This document shows positions 44,801 through 55,161 of a stretch of 64,000 nt of DNA, piece by piece (the first letter of the stretch is position 1; the number at the start of each line of letters is the position of its first letter). The notes under the pieces are model-generated. The model ran no database searches. It saw nothing but the letters and a program-made list of their open reading frames with translations, and was not told where the DNA came from. The DNA is from Henckelia pumila. Lineage: Eukaryota; Streptophyta; Magnoliopsida; Lamiales; Gesneriaceae. The stretch spans positions 30,115,374 to 30,179,373 of the forward strand of contig NC_133121.1 in assembly GCF_033568475.1 (NCBI RefSeq). The letters are read 5' to 3'. The translations under genes and the position numbers were made by a program.

Positions 44801-47800
44801 GAGACATAACAGTACACAGATGAGCAAACCTAGCCTTCTCTTAGTTCAACAAAACGGTATAATAGAGGAACAACACATTAGAGGCAGTTTTTGTTTGAGA
44901 TTGGGCCAGTGTAGGTATATAATGACTGCACAAAATGTATCAGCAAATAAAAAATTACCTGTTCCATTAAATTTCGAACTGCTAAGGCCGGTCTAGGTAA
45001 CCCATGAGCAGAAGTTGCACTTTGCACTCCACCAGATATCGGCGTTCTAAAAAGCCCAGCTCTTGTCCCTCCCCCAGTTAAGTTTCCATATGAGATCCCA
45101 AGAGGTGGTGTCGTCAAATTCAGAACTGAATCTGCATCCTTTTGGTTACTTTGTCTAAGATCTGAATTACCCTTCAGGGTACGAGAGATGACATCACAAT
45201 AGAGCTGAAAAAGTGTTTTGAAATGTCCAAACTCGAAAATATATACTACACACAAATGACAACTAACTAATCCTACCATAACTCATGAACGGGTAAGCAC
45301 AATGAGACTAACTTAGAATGAGCCACAAATATGCATTCTGCCATACTCCAACATAAGAGACAATTAGATATCTATCTTCCTGACGGTTCCAAGCTTCGGG
45401 AAAGTAGGATGTAAACCTGCAATCATTTACTCCCACAATTTCTTTAGAAGTCAATCTTTCTTAATCAACATTTTCAAATTATTAAACTTAAAAGGTCGAG
45501 GTAATAGTCACATTTAGCTAGATTTTAATTTGAAGCATCCAATAAAGTTGGTCAATATTTCACATTCATTATGCATTCGTTCACATCACCCCACTATCCA
45601 TTCTCCTCGTAATGCCTTACATTTGGCACAAAAATAAATGTATCAGTGTCATATCATAACTCATAAGTATTCAAGAAAATTCTTTCGAGGCCAGTTGAGG
45701 TTGGTTTATTTGTGGTGCAATGGTACAAGGGTTGGATATTTCCCATGCCCGGTCTCGAGAGGTTAAGAGCTATGTTGCATGGATACGGATACGGGTATCG
45801 TATCGGATAGATACGGATACGGCGATACATAAAATTTTGAAAATATAAGACACGGTATGGCTAGAATACGGCTATTATTAAAAAATATATAAATATTATA
45901 TATATATAAATTTAAAGGAGGGCGGCGGGCGGCGGTCAGCAGTAATCTTCAAGGATTGGTGTTGGTGTTGGTGTTGGTGTTGGTGTTGGTGATGATCGCC
46001 CATGAGAGAAGCAAAAAAAATGGGGAATGAGAAGACACAATAAAGAATGGTTAATTTAGGGCTCTTTTAGGCCCAAATCATTTTTAATCTATTTATTAGT
46101 TAGTCTTCAGCAATTTATTAATTTTCAATTTAACCCTTGAAACTTTTAATTATTTGCAATTTAGCCCAAACGTACCCGGAAAATGTGTCACCGCCGTGTC
46201 CACGTTGTACCCTAGCCGTACCCAAAAAGCTATGTTGCATGGATACGGGTACGGGTATCGGATCGGATACGGCGATACGGAAAATTTTGAAAATATAAGA
46301 CACGATACGGCTATTATTAAAAAATATATAAATATTAAATATATACATATATATAAATTTAAGAAAAAAAAGAAAAAATGTACCGGAAAGCGTACCCAAT
46401 AATTTTTAATTTATTTATTAAATAGTCCTAAAAAATTTATTATTTTTCAATTTAACCCTTAAAACTTTTAATTATTTGCAATTTAGTCCAAAACGTACCC
46501 GTAAACGTACCCAAACCGTACCCAAGCCGTACCCATGTCGTACCCGATCGGTCAAACTTGAAAAAGGTCAACGACACGGGTTTTGCCGTATCCGACACGC
46601 GTATCTGCGTGTCGTACCGTACCCGATACTCCGGAATTTTTTTTTTTGAATTACCCGTGCTACATAGCCAAAAAGTATATGACCGGTCAAACTTTAAAAA
46701 AGTCAACGACACGGGTTTTCCCGTGTCGTACCCGTACCCGATACTTCAACAAAATTTTTTTTAGGGGCACCCGTGCTACATAGGTTAAGAGGAACTGAAA
46801 GTCGGGAAGTGATCCTTTCATCTTCGAAATTAATGGAGTTACTAGAGCATTTGAAAATTAAGAACTAAACTCTTATTCTTCCCAACAGAGACGGGAACTA
46901 AATTCTCATCGAGTAACAAAAAAGGAGTACTGAGATCATAAATGGCAATACGAAATCATAAAGATAGAAGAGAGCTACTACTACTCCTGAAAGGAACTTG
47001 AAGACCATGAAGTTACGACCAAAAAGGAGAGTAAAATCTGATATAGTTGAAGATACAAGTCTTAAAAGTTAAACCCACAGCTAATCCTCTACAATAAAGA
47101 TGAACTGCCATGTACATAAAAGGGCTGCAACAACAATAATTCAGCCATAAAAAATGATAATAAGTGAGAAAGGAAGGTTTCTTGAGGCCTTTCACCACTA
47201 ACAATGAACTGATGAAGCGAGGCTCTCCGCACTCCAGGATATCCTAGTGAACAAAGTGACCTAGCTCCAACAATTCCAAATTAATCATCAAACTTATAGC
47301 ACGGTTTTCATCTTACTCGTTTCCTATTGTTAGTTAGAACTTAGAAGTAAAGGGTATAACAGAAGGATTCACAAGATTTTCTGAGTCTCCCAAATGATGG
47401 TATGTAGAATCAGCTGAAATATGCTCTCAGTGACGGAGATTTCACAAGCTACAATTTTTATACAACTACATATAGAATGACCCCATGTTTCTAGAATACT
47501 TTAGTGTTGTTTGTGGTTTTCTGGCTTCCATTCTTTCTAGACTACTTTTCTATGAAACCCATTCTTTTTGCATAGGTACAAATACCGTTTGAAAAGAAAC
47601 ACGATCGAATGATCATATATTCATAAAGTTATCTACTTATGAGAATGAGTTTTTGAACGGTAATAGCTATAGCTATTGGTGATTTGGAAGCAAGTGGTAA
47701 ATGCGTATGTTCTAATAATATAATCATTTTGTGCTGCTCTAGGCCTACCTACGGTGTTAAACAGCTAGGAGCCTAGTAGGTTGTGTGAAAATAACTTTTT

Positions 47801-48612
47801 TTTTTTCTAGACTGCCCAGTGGAACAAATAACTAAGATTGAGATCGGATTAAGCCAAGAGAAGCCCGTGGTACTAATGGAGCCAATGCCAATATGATTAT
47901 TCAGTTATTTTCTAATTTGTTCTGGTATTCTAAGACATGAAGATTATAAATTTTTTATGTACTTATGATCAATTGATATATGCAGTTAATTTATTCTCTA
48001 TATGGTTAATTGATGAAAATTCTTTTTTCCAATAATGACACCTTCTAATATGTAATATTTCAGATGTTTGAACAAGGTTATCAACAAGCTTTAAAGGTTT
48101 GGGATGTTACACGGAACATGTTAGCTCGTGATAAAATCAAAAGCAAAGCACAGTAAAGATACCTAAGGCAATCAAAGCTCAAATTTTGATTAGGACGGAC
48201 CAAAGAAAAAGAGGAAACATGCAATGAAATGTCAAGAAATCACCAGACCAGCTCGAATTCATACAATGCGAAGAAGAATTAAACAGGAGCTCGCACACGA
48301 ATAATTCATTACCTCGCATGGAAAATCATGTTCTCCCGAGAGTAAACTGAACGCATCATTGTCATTACTATTATTATCCAATCGACTGTCCTCTTCCGTG
48401 CCGCCATCCTCCGATAATTTGCTATGCAGCGCCGAAATTCGCGACGTCTTGGTTCTGGAGGAGCTTAAATTGAATCTGAACAAGAGAGAACTGCAGAGGG
48501 TTGTCTTAAGCGAGTGAATGGGAGTTGTGGATGTAGAATCTGAGGGCTTGCGAAGCTGAGAGGTTGAATTGGAAAGCGCTTCCATGGAAGAAGACACGTA
48601 CAAGGAAGCCAT
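41833..48612 (-). CDS. Plastid PNPOx-like FMN split-barrel protein, nine exons
   Basis: Exons: 48612-48313, 45204-44959, 44834-44732, 44091-44012, 43916-43839, 43426-43335, 42376-42265, 42155-42030 and 41943-41833; 1248 nt, 415 residues, with consistent phases and GT-AG borders. The first 60 or so residues are rich in Ser, Thr and Arg and low in acidic residues, a likely plastid transit peptide. The split-barrel follows: RTLAVRNLMEQ-like start (PALAVRNLMEQ), RFAHLCTVMSRMHHRREGYP, FGSLVDFAADPVGHPIF, LAIHTRNLLADPRCSLVVQ, IPGWSGLSNARVTIFGDVYP and FFYFRMQNISDIYFIGGFG. A C-terminal HugZ/DUF2470-like part ends in ETLEEAKAALWKLIDRGG. The family binds FMN or haem; the role here is unknown. From memory it matches At1g51560. 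Intron 1 (3.1 kb) holds nested MITEs. Confidence 0.88.
43075..43358 (-). repeat. 141-bp tandem duplication spanning the exon 6 splice donor
   Basis: Positions 43075-43217 recur at 43216-43358 with an offset of 141 bp and no difference that I noticed. The copy nearer exon 6 holds its last 24 bases and the donor. The distal copy repeats these 24 bases (43194-43217) and a second identical donor within intron 6. Confidence 0.9.
45770..46783. mobile_element. hAT-type MITE (outer copy) in PNPOx intron 1
   Basis: Starts CTATGTTGCATGG and ends CCGTGCTACATAG, a terminal inverted repeat, with a perfect 8-bp duplication GTTAAGAG (45762-45769 and 46784-46791). An 8-bp duplication points to the hAT superfamily. 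It is about 568 bp without the inner copy, has no ORF, and includes GGTGTT hexamer repeats near 45957-45990. Confidence 0.88.
46230..46667. mobile_element. hAT-type MITE (inner copy) inserted in the outer one
   Basis: A 438-bp element with the same ends (CTATGTTGCATGG...CCGTGCTACATAG) and its own perfect 8-bp duplication CCAAAAAG (46222-46229 and 46668-46675). It sits in the right part of the outer copy. Its first 110 bp closely match the start of the outer copy. Confidence 0.88.
48064..48156 (+). other. Exon-like 30-codon frame, function unknown
   Basis: A TTTCAG acceptor-like site (48058-48063) is followed by an open frame that starts MFEQGYQQALKVWD and ends KSKAQ before TAA. Its composition looks more like protein than the AT-rich surroundings. 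It lies on the opposite strand in intron 1 of the PNPOx-like gene. I recognise no family and found no preceding exon; it may be a captured fragment or chance. Confidence 0.25.
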
Positions 48613-48870
48613 TTACACTGCTTTGATTCAGTAATAATTACACACGAAAAAGATTTTCAAAAAAACACACGAAAAAGCGCAAGGGTTTTAGGACAAACGA
48701 AGAAGAAGAAGGTTGCTCTATTTGGGCCGAAAAATGAAGGTGGGCCTTTCTTAGAACTAGAGTTCATTTGTGGACCACAAAACCAGCTTTAAGCTGTTGG
48801 GAGCCCATGGGTATGGGCTTTTATAACTAGCCGCCCTCATCGTCATTAGACGTCCTTAATAATTTAATAA
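48613..48870. promoter_or_regulatory. Upstream region of the PNPOx-like gene
   Basis: 258 bp between the start codon at 48612 and the tandem array. It must contain the 5' UTR and core promoter of the minus-strand gene. I could not fix a TATA box. Confidence 0.4.
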
Positions 48871-50675
48871 TATCGAATTTTTTTCCACTCATTTTCCCAC
48901 ATCACTTAATTTGACTATTTTTATTCTTGACCAATATGTAGGAGTCACACAGTTGGCTCGAGTTTTTATTATATATATACTAGGCAAGGGCACCTCAATA
49001 TTGAGGTGTTCAACCGGGTTTTTAGTTAAAAGATAGTTGAGAATAATTGTAAAATAAGGATTTATTTAAATTACATCATATGTAAGATGAGTATAATGTA
49101 TTGAAAGTTTTTAACAAATAGATATATCTATATATATATTATTTATAATACAACATAACTATTTTAGTAATCATTTATTGTATATATTGGTTCTCATAAG
49201 TATCATTCACATTTGTTTTTGTTTGAATTATAATATCGAATTTTTTTCCTCTCATTTTCCCACATCACTTAATTTGACTATTTTTATTCTTGACCAATAT
49301 GTAGGAGTCACGCAGTTGGCTCGAGTTTTTATTATGTATATACTAGGCAAGGGCACCTCAATATTGAGGTGTTCACCCGGGTTTTTAGTTAAAAGATAGT
49401 TGAGAATAATTGTAAAATAAGGATTTATTTAAATTACATCATATGTAAGATGAGTATAATGTATTGAAAGTTTTTAACAAATAGATATATATATATATAT
49501 TATTTATATTACAACATAATTATTTTAGTAATCATTTATTGTATATATTGGTTCTCATAAGTATCATTCACATTTGTTTTTGTTTGAATTATAATATCGA
49601 ATTTTTTTCCTCTCATTTTCCCACATCACTTAATTTGACTATTTTTATTCTTGACTAATATGTAGGAGTCACGTAGTTGGCTCGAGTTTTTATTATGTAT
49701 ATACTAGGCAAGGGCACCTCAATATTGAGGTGTTCACCCGGGTTTTTAGTTAAAATATAGTTGAGAATAATTGTAAAATAAGGATTTATTTAAATTACAT
49801 AATATGTAAGATGAGTATAATGTATTGAAAGTTTTTAACAAATATATATATATATATATTATTTATATTACAACATAACTATTTTAGTAATAATTTATTG
49901 TATATATTGGTTCTCATAAGTATCATTCACATTTGTTTTTGTTTGAATTATAATATCGAATTTTTTTCTTCTCATTTTCCCACATCACTTAATTTGGCTA
50001 TTTTTATTCTTGACCAATATGTAGGAGTCACGCAGTTGGCTCGAATTTTTATTATGTATATACTAGGCAAGGGAACATCAATATTGAGGTGTTCACCCGG
50101 ATTTTTAGTTAAAATATAGTTGAGAATAATTATAAAATAAGGATTTATTTAAATTACATAATATGTAAGATGAGTATAATGTAATGAAAGTTTTTAACAA
50201 ATATATATATATATATATATTATTTATATTACAACATAACTATTTTAGTAATCATTTATTGTATATATTGTTTCTTATAAGTATCATTCATATTTGTTTT
50301 TGTTTGAATTATAATATCGAATTTTTTTCCTCTCATTTTCCCACATCACTTAATTTGACTATTTTTATTCTTGACCAATATGTAGGAGTCACGCAGTTGG
50401 CTCGAGTTTTTATTATGTATATACTAGGCAAGGGCACCTCAATATTGAGGTGTTCACCCGGGTTTTTAGTTAATAGATAGTTGAGAATAATTGTAAAATA
50501 AAGATTTATTTAAATTACATCATATGTAAGATGAGTATAATGTATTGAAAGTTTTTAACAAATAGATATATATATATATATATTATTTATATTACAACAT
50601 AATTATTTTAGTAATCATTTATTGTATATATTGGTTTTCATAAGTATCATTCACATTTGTTTTTGTTTGAATTGA
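48871..50675 (-). repeat. Five-copy ~361-bp tandem array with Helitron-like 3' ends
   Basis: The marker TATCGAATTTTTTT recurs at 48871, 49234, 49595, 49954 and 50315 (periods 363, 361, 359 and 361). Each unit holds an 18-bp palindrome CACCTCAATATTGAGGTG (48991, 49354, 49715 and 50435; mutated at 50074). On the minus strand this is followed seven bases later by CTAG (plus 48980, 49343, 49704, 50063 and 50424). A hairpin followed closely by CTRR and T is the signature of a Helitron 3' terminus, on the same strand as the helicase further right. Each unit also has a TA microsatellite. Open frames of about 73 codons inside units are not credible genes. Confidence 0.8.
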
Positions 50676-51523
50676 ATACCAGAATATTTTAATAAAAGAA
50701 AAAGCTTGGATTCTATCTGCAATACTCTTTGAAAGATGAATGTCCACACTGGATTGGAGTGAAATTTTTATATTATTTCTTCGACTTTTTTTTGAAGTAG
50801 ATGATTGTAATAATATTGTCCATACTTAATATATGTGCAGTATTTATTTTCTATTGGATTTAATCTATAAACTAAGTTTTGTCTATATATAAATATGCAA
50901 AATGAGCCGAGTCATTAAGAGTTTATGACAAGTTGACTCAAGAGCTTATGACAAGTGTTTGTAACTGATTTTGTCAATTTAAGTGTTAATAGATTAGTCA
51001 GAATGGACATGACAATGTTGGGTTGTTAATAGATTTAATATTTGTAAATCGAAATCATGGTTATCACATTATTATATTTATACATTAATGGAACACGTAC
51101 AAAAATTTATGTGAATTGAAATTTTCATATTGTGAATCCCAAATGTATTGATAACTATTTCATATTAAATTCCTACAAAATGTAATTTTTATTTTAGCCG
51201 TGATTATTAAAATAAACTTGAATATATTGAATCCAACATCATACTTTTCTGCTACAAAACCACTGAAAATTACACAATTTTTTGAGATAGAGAAACTATG
51301 AACAAATAAAGATTGATTACAAAAATGAACGCTGGTAAATATTCTCATATTCATCAGCAGGTTAGCTTCAGCTTTTCACCCTGATCATAAATATTTGATA
51401 TAGGAGTATTAGAAAACAACAGAAACGAATCGAATACAACACTGGAAATCCATGTAAAACTTGTTTTATCCCAAAAAACATCAGGTTCACCTCGATTTTT
51501 CTTTATTATCTTTCTCAGTTGAT
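50676..51523. other. AT-rich sequence, no gene seen
   Basis: Between the tandem array and the HHL1-like exons. No domain, repeat or RNA gene recognised. It may be downstream sequence of the fragment to its right. Confidence 0.5.
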
Positions 51524-52523
51524 TCAGTACCCCGAGTTCAAGAATGTCATCTTCCCGAAAGATTCTCTAGAATCGCCAAACAAGTCCTTCACTTTATCGA
51601 AAACTGTTTTGAGTTTAGCCTGATGAGATGGGAGCTGAGAAAATTGCACGAAAAGGCCCCAAAAGTTATTGGAACTCAGCAAAGAAAAATGGAAAGAAAA
51701 AGTCAAGTGCAATTCCAAAGCAAGGAATATTAAATGTCAACCTTTTAAGTGCACATAACTTGGATTATTCAATATCCAAAGTATTACCTCAATCACTGTA
51801 TGGTGTGGTTTCCACTGCTAACAGGTAACCTATAGAAAAAGTCGAACAAATTCGGCATATAAGCTGCTTCTTCCCACCTTTATAGATACCATCCTTAGGT
51901 GGCTTGGCATATTTTTCACAAACAGGCGAAATGATTTCAGAAATAAGGTAGATTCATATTCTAAGATTGTCATGGTGCCAAATAAAACAAAGACAGAAAA
52001 GTCTGGCATTTAATATTCATTACCATATTCTGAGAAATCTATCAGACTGGAAAACACTGTCATACAGTTTTTATCGCCCCCTCGTACCTTAGATGCCGAT
52101 CTCCCAAAATAAGTGGAAAACAAAAAAAAAAAGAAAAGAAAAGAAAAGAAGCATTTAGAAAAGGAAGACAATAGATCGTGGAGCTGGTTGAAGCACTTAA
52201 CAACTAAAACCATCACAATTTTACAACAGCAAACAAATTTTCACGAAAGAAAATAATATTTGCTCAAAATTAACTAAAATTTCAAAAGATAGAACAACTT
52301 TCCTCATCCTTGAGGATCATCAATATATCACGTGGAGTCTAGTTCAAATATATGAAAGCCATAATAGCAGTGGAAAACTCACTTTATAAATGACTGCTGC
52401 AAGGTTCCTAGCTAGAGTATTATCTTTGTATATATATTTCCCCACAAAGGTGTCCTTTGTGGCAACAATAACTTTTGCAGTTGTGCCTCCTGATACAATA
52501 TTGAGCGGATACCAAAGGTAAAC
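51524..52523 (-). pseudogene. HHL1-like plastid protein exons, incomplete
   Basis: Three minus-strand pieces with splice-like borders: 52523-52383 (47 codons, phase 0, VYLWYPLNIVSGGTTAKVIV then FVGKYIYKDNTLARNLAAVIYK), 51814-51788 (ends HTVIE) and 51634-51524 (LPSHQAKLKTVFDKVKDLFG then FGKMTFLNSGY and stop). These resemble, from memory, the C-terminal half of HHL1 (At1g67700), a thylakoid protein linked to photosystem II repair under high light. The N-terminal part and the stretch expected between AAVIYK and VIELP are absent, so this is a fragment. It lies on the same strand as, and downstream of, the Helitron RPA and helicase relics, which suggests capture. Confidence 0.5.
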
Positions 52524-52909
52524 CTGACCAGAAGAAAGCTCCCACTAGTCAAAATCTTTGCAACCCATGAACCAAAAGAGTGGAGCAATCGAGCTGCTTT
52601 GTTAGATACAAAACAAAAGGATGCCTAGAACTCTACCTTTGGGCGCTTCATTTTCATAAAATGCTACCGACTACATAAGTCAAAGAAACTATGTCTTCAA
52701 GACGTAAAAGTAACTATTGCAAAGAAAGAGGTAGTCAGAAGGCACCTAGCAAAGAAATATTCTCATTGTTTTTGCATACAATATTCGGGATTACTTGATT
52801 TCAAAAAGTGATAATGCACAGTGGATTAAATGGTTTGCCACATTTAGGAAGAATATTTGGACATTGTAACTGTTGTGGTTCAAGTTTCCAAGCTATTTAA
52901 AGAACTTAC

Positions 52910-53039
52910 AATGGTTTTGGGCTTGGAAAGTCACGACTACAATATAGACATGTGAATTCACATCCATATACAGCTCCACAAGGTCTTGAACAATCTGGGC
53001 AAAGCTAAAATGTATAGACGATGTTGTGGCTCTGAGACT
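52910..53039 (-). pseudogene. RPA-like protein, zinc-finger portion left of Gypsy C
   Basis: Joining 60309-60278 to 53039 (dropping one copy of the target duplication) gives an open frame SFWVKDTLKVSEPQHR across the join. A one-base shift after YILA then gives CPDCSRPCGAVYGCEFTC followed by LYC, the Cys pattern of the replication protein A C-terminal domain. It ends at a GTAAGT donor-like site (52909). Plant autonomous Helitrons often encode such RPA proteins, which bind single-stranded DNA. The frame is broken by a shift and by Gypsy C. Confidence 0.65.
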
Positions 53040-53044
53040 TTTAA

Positions 53045-55063
53045 TGTGAGACCTCGGTTCTAAACAACAATTAAAGGAGTAATTCAATAAGTAAGCAATT
53101 AAAAGCCAAGAGCATTTTTTTTTAAAAGGAGACCCGCGGGCGCGCCGCTTGAGGCGCGGGCGCGCATGGTGTCCTGCCCAAGCCCTCACGCGGGCGCGCC
53201 TGAAGCTCTGCCCAAAACTTTCGAAACGAAGTGTGGGACGTGCGGGCGCGCCACCCGAGGTGTGGGCGCGCATGGCCTGCTGAATTGGCTCAAAACAAGC
53301 CTCCAAAAGTGCAATAACATAACCAAAAAAACTCTAACATGATCCAACTAATATATATCCAACAACATAGCATTTAAATACATAAAAGTGAAGAACACGC
53401 ATCGATGCTAGCTATTACAAGCCGAATACAGAATACAAGAGTTCTAACCACAAGCAAGACCACTTCCAATCCAAGTTCAAGTTCTTAACATGCTTCAAAA
53501 CATAAGCTAGATTTTCATGCTAACAAGACTTCTAAACCGAGTCTCACTTCTACATCATTCCCTCAAAGCTAACCATGTCTCTTCTGACTTGATCCTGCCC
53601 CACCTGTTGCCAAGTACACATACAAAACAAAGCAACAGCCGGATAACCGGTGAGAATGATAATCCCAGTAAAAGTAACATAACAAGTAATACAACAATAA
53701 TCATGCTTTCAAGACAACGACGAAATCCATGACAACGTAATGAGATGCATGTCTTTAAACCGGGATATCAAATCTGATAAACGAGGGATTGCTGCTGTGC
53801 TTTTGGGATCCCAAGGGTGAGATTACGTAACGACTCACCGACTCACCCAATCGAGGTGGTGCCACGTATCCCACTCCTCTAGACTTTGAGCAACTATAAT
53901 GAGTATGCTAGCACTAGGAGAAACGACTACGACCTAGGCCACTCAATCATAGTTCTCAAACGTCTAAACAAAAAGGGCGGTTCTGCCCGCTGAAAACAAG
54001 ATTGGCTCAAGATGAATGCATAACAGAAACATAAAACATAGCCATATAACAAAAGCTCAATAAAAACAACAGAACACAAGTTCCTCATGCTAGAACGAGT
54101 GTAGATGCAAGTATGTGCTTTTAAGGGAAACTCGAGAACCAACTGTCCCGAGTATGCTATCCCGCTATCGATGTCTGCTTTTACCTTTCAATGTCGTAGA
54201 TCCAACTCCGGACAAGCTACAACAAAAGATTGTATCAACAACTATACAACCTAAACAACAAACAGCGGTTCAAGGAAATCTCTTTATCGATCTTCGTCCA
54301 ACTCTTGACGAACAATGCTGCTAACACGGGCTTGACAAACTCCAAACGAATCTGTTCAGATTCAAATCAAAGATCAATTACCATGATCGACTTACAAGCC
54401 AAGTTCAACAACTCAATAACGGTTCGAAATCTCCAAAACTCAAACCGACGGCATAACGGCTATAAACAGAACAAACCGACAATGCAGACAGCAGTTCAAT
54501 AGCGATATCAACTCAATTCAATGCTAATACAACAACAACAAGACAAACCCAACAAATCTCAAAATCATGATTTTCGAAAATAGCTTCCAAAAATCATAAC
54601 AATTCCGAATGTCGCTCTAATTCAAAACCGACAGATAATAAATGACCAGAACTCCGCCAAGAACAACATACTAGAATCTAGATCGATTCTAACAACCTCT
54701 GAAAAACAAAACATATCTGATCGGAGAAATACTTACGGTATAACGGAGCTCTCACTGCAGTGATCACTAATCTGCCTTCAGAAATAATTTCTAACGGCCG
54801 GATCGAGCTCGGGAGGAAATCTGGAAGCTTGGAAAAGCTTGAAGGCATCTTCAATGGAGGAGCTCGATTTAGGGAAGAGGATGAAATGATTTCCAAGTCA
54901 AACAAATGTGTAGATAATATATAAAAATCAATATTTGCGTTTTAGTCCCTGAAATTTCCAAAATTTGCAAAAATGACCCTGATCAAAATCAAACCGGCTC
55001 GAGAATTCTGTAATCTCTGATTAACTCAAATAAACTCATTTAAGATAAAAACAGGGCGTTAAA
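53045..55063 (-). repeat. 3' LTR of Gypsy C
   Basis: 2019 bp. Plus strand starts TGTGAGACCTCGG; the other end is mutated from TTACA to TTAAA at 55063. It includes a GC-rich stretch (53134-53275) with repeated GCGGGCGCGC where Gypsy A has its CTCGATCCGC palindromes. Confidence 0.88.
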
Positions 55064-55161
55064 ATTCTCCCCCACTAAGAAGAGATTTCGTCCTCGAAAT
55101 CAATGAGAACCACAACTCATAAGATAGAATAAAGAACTAAAGACAGTAAGAAGAACTCACG

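Noticed and set aside
48871-50675. Repeated open frames of about 73 codons in the tandem array, and a CRISPR-like look
   Set aside because: The frames are by-products of the repeated unit, AT-rich and without domains. Units of 361 bp without spacers in plant DNA are not CRISPR.
53134-53306. Arg/Ala-rich frame over the GC-rich LTR segment, also at 58315-58562
   Set aside because: Inside LTRs, made of GCGGGCGCGC repeats, and not part of any element protein.
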